Source of the DNA: Priapulus caudatus
Taxonomy: Eukaryota; Priapulida; Priapulimorpha; Priapulimorphida; Priapulidae
Assembly: GCF_000485595.1 (NCBI RefSeq)
Contig: NW_014577154.1
Coordinates: 302,081-361,146 of the forward strand
Direction: 5' to 3'
DNA length: 59,066 bases
Shown here: positions 10,779 to 21,300 of the stretch, in pieces
Layout of the letters: each line of letters begins with the position of its first letter
How positions within the stretch are numbered: the stretch's first letter is position 1
The notes under the pieces: generated by a model
Told to the model about the DNA's origin: nothing
What the model saw: the letters and a program-made list of their open reading frames with translations, nothing else
Database searches by the model: none
Program-made: the position numbers and the translations under genes

Positions 10779-13700
10779 TCAGCTGGGGTAATCGCAGACG
10801 CTACCAAGTGCAGAGGTCTGACTCTCACTGTCCATCGCAGGCACCGACACCTCACTGCCCCACGGTTCGCTGCCCCCGCCTCCGCGCCCCGCCGCCGCGT
10901 GGTCGTCGCCCCCGGTGACGTCCTCCCCCACGTTCCGGTCGTCGCTCGCGGCGACGGGAGTCTGCGCGCGACTCGCCCGCAGCAGCTCGTCCGCCTGCTC
11001 CCGCAGCGCGTCGGCCGTTGCCGTGACGACGATGCGCGCCGACGCGATGAGCGTCGCGGCCTGCTTGCGTGCGACGCCGGCGACGCGGCGCGCGAGGTCG
11101 TCGGGTCGCGCCGCGGCGACGTCGGCCGGCGCGCGGAACCCGGCCGCGTGCAGCGCCCGCGCGCGGGAGGCGCGCACGCCCGCGATCTCGGTGAGCGGGG
11201 CGAGCTCGGGGCTGGTGCAGGACGAGAGCCGCGCGGCGACATCGGCGAGCAGGCGCGGGTACGGCCACAGCTCGGCGAGCTCGCCGGCGAAGTACGACGC
11301 GCAGGCGGCAAAGCCTGCAGCGGCCGCGTGCAGGCCCTGCGCAAACCCGCGCGAGCACGAGAAGCGCTGCGCCACCTCCCACACCGTCGCTCGCTTCCAC
11401 AGCGCGAGCAGCATCAGCGTCACGTAGAACCGCCGCGCGACTGCCGCGGCGTCGGCGGAGGAAGGTCCGCCGCCGCCGCCGCCGCCGGCGATGCGCCGCG
11501 CGACGTATCCCTCGGTGACGCCGACGGCGGCGGCGGCGCGCGTCTCGTCGGCGTCGAGCCGCGAGAGCGCGTCGAGGTAGGTCATCCAGTCGACGCGCAC
11601 GGCGTCGGCCTGTTCGTACGGCGTGACGAGGTAGAGCAGGTGCAGGTGCGAGGCGAGGTGCAGCGCTCCCTGCGCGCGCCGCAGGTCGTCGTAGAGCGTG
11701 CGCGCAAGCGCGTGGTTCACCGGGCCCTTGAACGCGGCGCGGCCGAGCCGCGTCGCCGCCAGCGCGCCGCCGCCGTCCTCCCGCACGAGTCCGCGTTCGA
11801 CGAGCGACGCGAGCGCGACGTCGACGCGCGTTGCGACCTCCGCGTCGGGTCGCGGCGACTGCCGCGCGAGCAGCGTGCGCCGCATGAGCGCGCGCAGGCG
11901 CTCCCGGCTGCCGGCGACGCCGAGCCCCACGCAGGACAGCGCGAGGCTCTCGATGCCGCCGCCGTCGTCGTGCGGCAGGCTGCTGCGGCACGTCTCGTAC
12001 GCGCCGCCGACGACGGCGGCGACGACGCGCGCGCGGTCGCCCGGCTGCACGACGAGCACGCTCTCGCCCGCGCTGTCGATGCCGGCGCGGCCCGCGCGCC
12101 CCACCATCTGCTTGTACTGGCTGCGCGTGATGAGCTCGCGGCCGACGTACGGCGCACGCAGGATCACGCGCCGCGCCGGCAGGTTGACGCCGGCGGCGAG
12201 CGTCGACGTGCACGCGAGCAGGCAGAGGGCGCCGTCGAGGTAGGCGGCCTCGATGAGCCGCCGCTCGTCCACGGTCAGGCCGCCGTGGTGGTAGGCGACG
12301 CCGTACTGCATCGTGTAGCGCAGAATGGGGCACGCTTGGCCCTCGCCCTCCAGCGCGAGCGCGCCACGCAGCGCGCGCCGGTCACGCGCGCGAACCTCCC
12401 GCAGAGACGCGTCCATCCGCCGGCAGAGGTTCATCGCGACGTTCTCGCAGTTCTTCTTCGTCGAGCAGAACACGAGGCACGAGTGCGCGGGGATCACCTC
12501 TAGCGCGAGTGTCAGCAGATGGTCGGGGTCGTCGTCGTCGCGCCGCCGCGGTCCCCCCGCCGGCGCCTTGGTCGCCACGACGACGCGCCGGTGCGTCAGC
12601 CGATCCTCCGCGCTCGCCGCGCGCTGGTCGATCTCGTACACGTCCGCTCCGACCTTGAGGTACTCGGTGAGCGCCACGGGCCGGAAGTCGCTCGTGAACA
12701 GCTCGGCGTCGAGAAACGCCGCGAGCTCGTCGACGTTGCGCAGCGTCGCGCTCATGCCGACGATCTGAACGCCGTCGTCGCCGCGGTTCCCGTCGCCGCC
12801 GGCGACGAACATCAGCTTCGCGAGCATCGCCTCGAGGGTGGCGCCGCGGCGGCCGCCGTCGCCGATCATGTGCAGCTCGTCGACGACGACGAGGCCGAGC
12901 GAGTCGAGACGGCCGGTCTCGACGAGGCTGTTCGTGAGCGCGTGCGCCTTCTCGATCGTGCACACGTACACCGAGTTGCGGCGGCGGCGCGCGACGGGCG
13001 GGAACGCGCCGCGGCTTCCCGCGTACTCCTCGACGAGGAAGCCCAGCGCGTCGGCGAACGGCGACAGCGCCTGCACCTTCTCCGTCACGATGGAGACGTA
13101 GGGCAGCACGAGCGCGGCGTTCCTGCGCCGCAGCAGCAGCTGCCGCAGCACGAGGATCTCGGCCACGAGTGTCTTTCCGCCGCTCGTCGGCAGCGAGTAG
13201 ACGAGGTTGCCGCCGCGCCGCACCGCCGGCAGATTCAGGCACTCGCGTTGCCACGGAAACAGCTCCTTGATCCCGCGAACCTTCTCCAGCAGCACCTTGA
13301 CCTTTGCGGGCAGGCCGAAGAAGTCGTCGGCAGCGGCGGCGGCGCTCGGCGATTCCGGCGGCGGCAATGGCGGCGCGTCGTCGATCTCCCGTCGCAGAGT
13401 CGTGTCTCGCAGCTTCTTCGCCCGGAGCATCTCCGGGGTTGTTGACACGCTCGCGTTCTGCTGCAGCGCGCGCCGTATCCGAGTCTGCATCGACATCGCC
13501 GCGGAAACGGCGGCCCTCGTTTCATTGTTGGCATCGCGACCCGGTTCGCCGGCGACGACGGCTCGCGTTGGAGATTCCGACGATTCTGCTTGTGTTTTCC
13601 TGCCCGCGATCGCCGTCTCTGGCACGGACGGTCCCTCGTTAGACGCGTGTAGACTAGATTCTAAACATCTGCCTTTAGGCGGCGTGACTACATCGTTACC

Positions 13701-14237
13701 TGCGCTAGCGTTGCTCGACGAGGCAGCGACCCCGTCTGTGCTAACGGAAGCCGACTGGCGAACATACTCCGCCTCGCAAAGATCGATCATCGCCAGAACC
13801 GAATCGTCCTCGTAGAAGCTAGAATTATCGTGAACTGCTGAGTCGGCAATTGCCTCGTTTTTTGCGGGTGGCAAGTTCAGGCTTGGCTTGGCGGAACTGC
13901 CCCTTTCTTTCTCGACAGATGTCGCCGCGCATGGCTTTTGCGAGAGACTAGCGAGAGATGATCTTCGCCTCCGTTTGCATGCTTTGCTTTCATCACTCGT
14001 ACTAACAGACACGTTAAACGAGCTTTCAACCCACTTGTCTTGCGGTGTGCAACGCTGATCTACAGTGCTGCCATCTGCCGGCAGATGAGCACTAAATATC
14101 GGATTCGAATCAGAGTGCAGCTCGCTTTGAATCTGCTGGGATTGCGCCGGCAACTCGACATCGCGTGATCTCTTCTCCGATTGCTTTGCCTGATGTTGTC
14201 GAACGCTTCTACGTGTAAGTGTTTTCCTTATAATCAT
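10779..14237 (-). CDS. HELQ: HELQ-type superfamily 2 DNA helicase (3'-5' helicase, POLQ-like), single exon
   Basis: HELQ is a nuclear 3'-5' DNA helicase that acts at stalled forks, in crosslink repair and in homologous recombination or end joining. This open frame of 1152 residues is close to the human length (about 1,100). The N-terminal 300 residues are polar and poorly conserved. The helicase core follows: Walker A in SLPTSGGKTLVAE near residue 350, DELH box in VVVDELHMIGDG near 453, motif III SATL near 497, GVAYHHGGLT near 647 and motif VI QYKQMVGRAGRAG near 711. A winged-helix and helix-hairpin-helix-like C-terminal region follows, with Ala/Arg-rich composition. The gene has no introns here and is strikingly GC-rich compared with both flanks, which also creates long spurious antisense frames. 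Start: the first ATG of the frame. Family assignment is secure; the last 40 residues are divergent. Confidence 0.95.
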   Translation of the reverse strand: MIIRKTLTRRSVRQHQAKQSEKRSRDVELPAQSQQIQSELHSDSNPIFSAHLPADGSTVDQRCTPQDKWVESSFNVSVSTSDESKACKRRRRSSLASLSQKPCAATSVEKERGSSAKPSLNLPPAKNEAIADSAVHDNSSFYEDDSVLAMIDLCEAEYVRQSASVSTDGVAASSSNASAGNDVVTPPKGRCLESSLHASNEGPSVPETAIAGRKTQAESSESPTRAVVAGEPGRDANNETRAAVSAAMSMQTRIRRALQQNASVSTTPEMLRAKKLRDTTLRREIDDAPPLPPPESPSAAAAADDFFGLPAKVKVLLEKVRGIKELFPWQRECLNLPAVRRGGNLVYSLPTSGGKTLVAEILVLRQLLLRRRNAALVLPYVSIVTEKVQALSPFADALGFLVEEYAGSRGAFPPVARRRRNSVYVCTIEKAHALTNSLVETGRLDSLGLVVVDELHMIGDGGRRGATLEAMLAKLMFVAGGDGNRGDDGVQIVGMSATLRNVDELAAFLDAELFTSDFRPVALTEYLKVGADVYEIDQRAASAEDRLTHRRVVVATKAPAGGPRRRDDDDPDHLLTLALEVIPAHSCLVFCSTKKNCENVAMNLCRRMDASLREVRARDRRALRGALALEGEGQACPILRYTMQYGVAYHHGGLTVDERRLIEAAYLDGALCLLACTSTLAAGVNLPARRVILRAPYVGRELITRSQYKQMVGRAGRAGIDSAGESVLVVQPGDRARVVAAVVGGAYETCRSSLPHDDGGGIESLALSCVGLGVAGSRERLRALMRRTLLARQSPRPDAEVATRVDVALASLVERGLVREDGGGALAATRLGRAAFKGPVNHALARTLYDDLRRAQGALHLASHLHLLYLVTPYEQADAVRVDWMTYLDALSRLDADETRAAAAVGVTEGYVARRIAGGGGGGGPSSADAAAVARRFYVTLMLLALWKRATVWEVAQRFSCSRGFAQGLHAAAAGFAACASYFAGELAELWPYPRLLADVAARLSSCTSPELAPLTEIAGVRASRARALHAAGFRAPADVAAARPDDLARRVAGVARKQAATLIASARIVVTATADALREQADELLRASRAQTPVAASDDRNVGEDVTGGDDHAAAGRGGGGSEPWGSEVSVPAMDSESQTSALGSVCDYPS

Positions 14238-14585
14238 CGTGATTTGTTACCAGCCATACGTTCACGAAGCCCTACGAAATAGGCCTATAATGTAATGTGA
14301 AATGGAGTATATATTACTACCTTCTCTCTCCTTCTGTAGCCATAATCTGTTGAGACGACCAAATTGCTTTTCTTTATTGCGAGCCATTATCAATCAGTGT
14401 CAGTACAGCAGCCTCCGGAAGATAATATGATGCCAACGGACACAGTCGCAGTGCAACCTAAAAGTAAAATAGTGAAAATAATGGCGCAAATACACTTTCC
14501 TACCGGTCAATATGGCGGCACCCAACTCCGAACCCCCTACCGCGCCCGCCTGTACTGTCTGTACTGGGCGCATTGTATACAGCTG

Positions 14586-14938
14586 TTAGTGAAAGTGCAG
14601 CTACGAGCACATGGAGCAAACGAGTTGAGGTACAATTCTAGAATTCTAGATACCTATAAACACATGTCTTAGCTATAATCCCTGTGAGTTTCGAGTTTAT
14701 TGACGCACGATTAGTCTAATTAATTAGCTATTATTCACGCACGGTAATGCCCATAGGCTTATACAGGCGCGGCTGCAGGCAGGTGCGACCATATACTGCC
14801 GGTAGGAAAGTGCAGTTACAAGCACATGGAGCGAACGAGTTGAGGTACAATTCTAGAATTCTAGATGTACCTATAAACACGTCTTAGCTATAATCCCTGT
14901 GAGTTTCGAGTTTATTGACGCACGATTAGCCTAATTAC
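14586..14938. repeat. Two direct copies of a ~138-bp dispersed repeat
   Basis: Copies at about 14586-14725 and 14800-14938 share GAACGAGTTGAGGTACAATT, GTCTTAGCTATAATCCCTGT and GAGTTTATTGACGCACGATT. Variant copies recur at about 46640-46690, 46800-46878, 47880-48000 and 48170-48330, so this is a family linking the elements at 14.5-17.5 and 45.9-49.1 kb. Confidence 0.8.
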
Positions 14939-14967
14939 CAAATATGCACGTATGAAGCGCCGCCCGC

Positions 14968-15017
14968 AGTGGATACGTGCGCCACATTGTAGGCCGGCGC
15001 ACGTATCCACAGTGGTC
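14968..15017. repeat. Short perfect-arm hairpin
   Basis: An 18-bp arm around GTGGATACGTGCGCC is repeated in inverted orientation after a spacer of about 12 bp. This may be one terminus of a smaller nested element or a simple cruciform. Confidence 0.7.
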
Positions 15018-16078
15018 AGCGGATGATCTTGTGGTTTTATAAAATAGCAAAACATATACCCATGATACACTGTACATACTAATTCTGTTACGCTTGCAAT
15101 AGGTCTTTTAGGGGCAAGGGCGGTTTGGGTGATGGATATGGCCCAGTCATATGTATTTAATACAAAAGTCAAATGCAAGCAAATCAAACCAAAGATGAAT
15201 AAGACATCTAAGAACTCAAAGAAAGATGAATGAGGCATCTAAGAACTCAAAAGTTAATTTTAAAATAGAATACAGTCAATTAAACGGAGTTTAACGTGCA
15301 CACCGGAAACGACCAAGGGCGGTTTGAGGGATGGAAATAACTTCTTACCAAGTCTAATCATAGGCATAGACGATAGACTTCTAATATATATAATTTCATA
15401 AATATGTCGATCATAGGATATAACATTAGTATGAAAAATCGCCAAATTATGTCGAATCTATATGGATCTATATGGATCTATCTGGTGGATGGGGGTGACA
15501 AAAAGGCGGCGGGTATGGGTGTCCTCCCCGCGAAGCTTGGGAATCTTGAAAATGTCGATCGCAGAAGATGGTAGATTGAAGATGGTATACACACACCAGT
15601 CACCTGCAACCCTAGCCTACTACTATATACGCCGCACCCACGCGGGTACTACAGCTGCTGTAATCTAGGCGTTAACGCGTTGACCTTATGTAACCCACAC
15701 GTTCGAACTGCGCTGGCGACGATGTGTCTGGAAAATCGGCAGATAACGGATAAGCCCTCAGCTCAGAGCCAAGCTAGCTGCCGTGCACGCCGTATAAGGA
15801 ATAATGGGCGGGGCTTACGGTCTCACTAAAATGCAGATTTACGAGGAAATTGAAGGGCGCAGCATGCTAAATAGCACGTGATTTTTGTTAACAAGCCACT
15901 AGCTATTGATTAAGACAGTTCGCGAGTAGATTGATGTGGCAGAACGTTAGATCAGCGATTCGCACATCGAAATACATTAGATGTAACTTGTGTGATGAGG
16001 GGGGAGGGCAATGCCTGTTTAAGCGTGGCACTGCGTGCCAATCGTCGGGCTGCGCCCTGGTTTCGACGCCCATCACGT

Positions 16079-16799
16079 CTAGACAAAATATGAAGTTATA
16101 GTGGCGCCAATATTTAGCAACGGACGGTTTCCAAATCATTCGTACCCCGATAGGGGTTTAATGTACTTGATTACCTGCGCGTGCGTAATGTGATACTTAC
16201 TGCAAACTACTACAGAGAATATTGTTATTATTGTATTATTACTTATGTAAGATAGTATGTCAATTTCTTGTGTTGCGATCACAATAACTGAGCGCGTCTC
16301 GCGGTTCCTCACGAGATCAAAATTCGAAATTTAGATTGTCTCTCAACTAGTGTTGTCAATCGGTTGTACTTTCGTAATCGATCATCAGTTGGACCCAAGT
16401 AACCGATGATCGGTTACAATCGGTTACTCGGGGTGTTGAATGCCTGCGTGTGCATGTACGTGTGTGCATGTATGTGCTTGTTTATCCCTGTTTATTGTTT
16501 GTTTTGCACTGTTTACTACTGTGTGTATAATACATGTATGTTAATAAAGGATAACTTGTATAGTAGCGATGATATCTCTGATTCTCATCACTTTTCCATT
16601 TATTTCTATTTATTTATTTTTTTTCCGATGAAATCGATTATGGATTTTGATAACCAAGCGCTTGGTTCGAGCCAAATGCTGTTCAACCGATGATCGTGAC
16701 ATCACTACTCTCAACCCTATCGGGGAACAAATGATTTGGAAACCGTCCGTTGCTAAATATTGGCGCCACTAGGGCCTATAGCTTCATATTTTGTCTAGA
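16079..16799. mobile_element. ~720-bp element with ~80-bp terminal inverted repeats, nested
   Basis: The left arm 16079-16158 (with TATTTAGCAACGGACGGTTT and CCCCGATAGGGG) and the right arm 16715-16799 are near-identical inverted copies. The interior has CGATTACTTG-like motifs and no coding frame. It sits inside the larger inverted-repeat interval 14478-17509. A non-autonomous DNA transposon is the simplest reading. Confidence 0.65.
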
Positions 16800-16949
16800 T
16801 ATGTCTACACAATGGAGGTAAATTGTGCAAATTCAGCTCGTGCAAGATTACGATTTACAGCAATACGCTAGCAAATATATGTAAACGAATATCAGTACCA
16901 CGAAGGTGAGTGATTAGTGGTCATAATAAGCTGAGGAACGTATACACTT

Positions 16950-17056
16950 GCTTCTTTATTGGTGGCAAATTTTGATGAGAAAAATCGGTTAAAAATGCGG
17001 GATCGCTTCTTTATTGGTGGCAAATTTTGATGAGAAAAATCGGTTAAAAATGCGGG
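16950..17056. repeat. Tandem duplication, 55-bp period
   Basis: Two copies of the unit beginning GCTTCTTTATTGGTGGCAAA and ending AAAAATGCGGG, at 16950-17001 and 17005-17056, with no mismatches seen by eye. Confidence 0.9.
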
Positions 17057-17067
17057 AATCGGGCACA

Positions 17068-17197
17068 CAGGCACTTGGACCGTTTCAATAATAAAATGAT
17101 GGTTAATAAATACAACTTGTCAGTACAGCCCGCACGCCATTGTGCATGCACAAATACACAGTAGGTTAGAGTGTTATTGAAACGGTCCAAGTGCCTG
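17068..17197. repeat. 23-bp inverted repeat, 84-bp loop
   Basis: CAGGCACTTGGACCGTTTCA (17068 on) and its reverse complement (to 17197) flank an unremarkable spacer. This may be a tiny MITE or the termini of a decayed one. Confidence 0.7.
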
Positions 17198-17509
17198 TGA
17201 TCGGGTACGTCTCACTCTTGTGTTACTATATCTACTCTTGTCGGATATCTATAATATATATAGGGGTGTCATCCACAAAAATTAATCTATGGTGTAGGGA
17301 CAGATATCATGATGCAAAAACCCTAACCCTAACCCTAACACTAGTGCTGCCACGTTGCGGTACTGTCCTTCCACGCCCGGGGGATAGCATTTCCCGTTGT
17401 TCAACACCTACAGAGAGTACAGTCAGGCGGGCGCGGTAGGGGGTTAGGAGTCGGGTGCCGCGGCGGCATATTGACCGGTAGGAAAGTGGGTTTGCGCAAA
17501 ATAATGATA

Positions 17510-18324
17510 CCAGTATCACCAGAACATTAAAAAAACAACTCAGTAAAGATTTCGTGAACATTACGCGACGAAGTAATACCTTACGCTTGCAAGAAAATCG
17601 TCTACAACTTTTCGATACAAAACTCACTTCTACCTCGCCTGGCAAACTAGTTGGTGACGCCCCCAAGTGAAAAGAATGATAAGCTTTTTGAAACGATCCT
17701 TATATTTACTCATTTATTTAGCACGCATGTGGTTTAAATTTTTTTGATAAAAATGCCCGTAAACAAACGTATAATCTTTTTTGTTATTTTAATCAAAATG
17801 CTAACTTATTAGACTGTAGATTTATATGCGCTGGTAGTATCATCATAGTCTGTAGTCATCCACACTCGTTTGAGTTGACCACTCTTCGCCAGTGGCAGCA
17901 CTCGTATTCCCACTTCCAAGTTCACAACAAGCGTGTAAGATAGCAAGTCTTTACTTTAGATTAAGTTAGTATATATAGTGTCTAGTGATTATGTAACCCT
18001 GTTATGCTGCTAGGTAACGTCCTGCATTTATTATGCAGTTGGTAGAAAGTTTAACGTATGATGGAAAAGTCTTTAAAGATCGTTGTAATAATAAAATGTC
18101 GAGTTGTTCCCTTCATGGCCAATATGAATATGGCACTAATGCAGGTTACAGGACTTTTTAGAATCGACGTGGATATTCGTCCGAGCATCGGACACCTGTT
18201 CGTATGCGCTATTCGTCCGAGCAGTTGTTGATGTAGCGTGCCGCAGGCGCACGGCCTCTAGTGCCGGAGATAGGAAGTGTGAAGGGGGGTCTGGGGGGTT
18301 TCCCCCCAGCCAATTTCTAAAATC
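17510..18324. other. Non-coding stretch before the noisy duplicate
   Basis: No gene recognised. The stretch includes a 62-bp sequence (about 18168-18229) whose inverted copy is at 24533-24594 and, with errors, at about 18717-18782. The pair 18168/18717 could be the ends of a ~0.6-kb element. Confidence 0.5.
18168..18229. repeat. Inverted copy of 24533-24594
   Basis: The sequence with GATATTCGTCCGAGCATCGG and CCTGTTCGTATGCGC is the exact reverse complement of 24533-24594 as far as I can read, and of the error-containing 18717-18782. Confidence 0.8.
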
Positions 18325-21300
18325 TAGACGCTCTAAATTTTATTATATTATATTCTATTGCCTTGCGTTTTGCTACGCAGCCCTAATAATTAACGCAGCC
18401 CTAATAATAATAAGGCGTACGTGACGCCCCTGCCATACATGGCGTTGCGTATGTGCGTTATACACCATACAGGGGCGAATAGGTGTTTTGCGTTACTATC
18501 ATTGCCTATATAAGCCAACGGTCGGTTAATAATAGTGCGTACTGCCGTATGCGGTTTTAGCACTTTGCTGTTAGTATTAGAGTTAGCGCTTAGAGCTTAA
18601 ACAGATTAGCCTGAATTAGTATTAGCAGTTTAGCGTTGGAGAGTAGCGCGCCTCCCTAGACGTACGCATTATATTACATTTATGCTAATACAACATGAAC
18701 AGCGCCATGCGCAAGCAAAGCTGCTCGCGACGAATGCGCATCACGACAGGTGTCGATGGCTCGCCGACGAATATCCACGTCCTTTTAGAATACCCCATCT
18801 AAACGCCAAAACTGTGAAGGACTGCTACCTAGTAAGAGTATGTGTTAGAGACTTACGGCTACGCAGTACCAGTGCCCACGGCGCATAGGTTTCTGTAAAG
18901 ATGGCATGCTAACAATATATCCCACAATAAACCTGTCATGCACTGACACTGTCACCGGTGTCAAGTTTGTCATCTTACAGGTATCGGCTCTGAATGCTGT
19001 AATCACCCATATGTTGCCTAGAGCCTATATTGCCCGGCAGCCGGCCACCCTAACCCTAACCCTAACCCTCCTGTTTACTTGATAAATCACCGAAATTAAA
19101 ACTGGCGGCATTTAGGAGAATCGAAGGACGCGTGCCGGAAGCCGTGGATATTTTCGAAGTGTCGATCGCGAGTTAGTTTCCCAGCTCAGCTGATCCGAAG
19201 TAGCGAGAATTGGCTAGTTCGAATATACAGCTCTAACGAAAATCGCTTGAACATTCTAAACAAATGTAGAATACTTGGATCGACGTACGTAGTACACTGT
19301 TTACTTGCAGAAATCAGCCGAAACATTAAAAACTGCCGGCAGTTTAGGAAATCGAAAGACCCCCATGCCCGGCTGGGCCGGGCATATAGCCACTTCGTAT
19401 GGTAATACCGCATACCGGCAACCACTGAATGACTACTACTCCCAAAACTAGCTTAATGCACTGCCAAGATTGGTTAAAGAAGGTTTTAAAAGTGGAAAAC
19501 TTTAGGCTAACGAATGCATTCATTTTATTTACTCACTTCGTCCCCTCCCTGTTCATCCCACCTATTGGCTCCCCTCTCTCCATCCCCACTACGTTGATGC
19601 ACCCTCTCTCAGCGCCCTCCTAATCAATTGTCCACTCTCTTGTCGCCACTCACTTGGTCTCTCGATCCTCTCTCCATCGAATATCTCTATCGCTTCTCTC
19701 CAGCTTTCTTCATCTACTCTCTGCCTTAATGCTGTGGAATGATCAAAAATGAAGCCATTAGAAAGCCCCCAAATTTCAGGGCTGCCGTCTGTTCCTGTAC
19801 CTGATCACCATCAGAACCTGATTACGCTTCGACAAAACTCCCTAAGCCCAATTACCCGAGGAACATCGTGTAGCCTTACAGAAGAACAAGATTCACACAG
19901 TAGAAACCACCCCCTGCCATTTCTAAGTAAGTTAAAACGTCTTCGGTTCTGTACAAAAAGCCACGTGCTAGCAATTGAACAACTCCATCCGCGTTTTGGC
20001 TGAACAACTACGATATTTGCCTGTTGGTGCGGATTGTTTTTATTTTGCTTCAATATACAGCCAATTGCACATGTACCCTGTCCTTCGCTTAGTCTTGATC
20101 TAGCATATTATAGCCACACCCACAACTAAGCCCCAAAACATTTCATAGAAGCTGGTCGTTTTCTCTCCCAATGAGTCATCTAGAAATTATCCCACCCTGA
20201 TTAAGTTTTCGTGCACTCTGTATATGTTTTTGCATATTAATTGGTTGTGTACCTGGTGTAGGGCGCACATGGAATACATGCTAGTCCGCAGTAACCCCAT
20301 TGCAGCCGTGCGTAGAAACCTGGTTGTTGAACTTTTTTAGTGACCTTCACTCCCATATTGTTGGCCAGCCTGACGAGTGGTCTAGAACTAGACTGGTGTC
20401 ATGTTTGACGTTACTAATACGCAGGTGATATACTTGAGCACTAATGCTAGTGGCAGACCCCCTCGCCCCAAATGTGACCCGATTGTAGCCGAAAACTTAT
20501 GACGAATTGCGAACAAAACAAGGATTTGCTGCGTTAGTTCACATCAGATTCTTATGCTGATATAGTGCACGAGGTATAGTGTAAAATTCATTGACCGCTT
20601 ATTTGCGCCTAAAGACTCGCCCTGACTAAGTTCATTGTGGTGCATCAATGACTTGCACCACGAACCTAGATTGTTCCGCCTGATATGTACCATAGCATTT
20701 ATGCTTATATTCCTCAGTACTTTTTTTATTGGTAACTCAATTTATTTCTAAATGCAACAAATATTTCTTTTCTTTTTTTCTATACGCAATGAAGCTGTTT
20801 AGTAGCTACAGCGCACAGTTGTCTTGGCAACGAAATTCTCCAGCGACTACAAACACCCGGCATACAGCGTTGCCGCGCTTGGCCGCTAGAAAAACGCTGT
20901 TCATGAGCTGCTTTATCAGTATTCCTGACTAGTGCTAAGGAATATACCGTGCATTCTAATCAAGATCCACATTCTTAGCATTTGGAGTGGTTTCACATTA
21001 CTGGCTGCATATGTCAATGAATCTGCTATAGCTTGCCTTGAGATGTGTTCAGTAATGGGCCCTGGCCCTATAATAATTATAATATTCAATAAATATAAAT
21101 TTATGATAGTATAAATTCTCTGTGAATCTCTACATCAAAGCTACCTGCGTAACCTGGCGTGCCACTACATATGGTTAGGTAAAACAACCCTGTAAATAAA
21201 TTATGATTGCATTTGCTCACGACTGCACATGCATGAACATAAAGGCATTCAGCTTGCAATAGGTATCGTTGTAGCCGTAGCGTGTCGGCTGCCGACCATA

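Larger units (their letters stand above)
14478..17509. mobile_element. About 3-kb DNA element bounded by inverted repeats
   Basis: The block at about 14478-14570 (GGCGCAAATACACTTTCC, then ACCGGTCAATATGGCGGCA and CCCCCTACCGCGCCCGCCTG) returns in inverted orientation at about 17405-17509. The interior carries no recognisable transposase and is itself filled with smaller repeats. Related arms (motif TACCGCGCCCGCC) occur near 46010, 48060 and 48870. I infer a non-autonomous element family with long inverted ends; target duplications were not determined. Confidence 0.5.

Noticed and set aside
10737-12503. 588-codon plus-strand open frame and other long frames opposite HELQ
   Set aside because: Arg/Ala-rich by-products of the GC-rich HELQ coding strand; the minus strand has the conserved helicase motifs.
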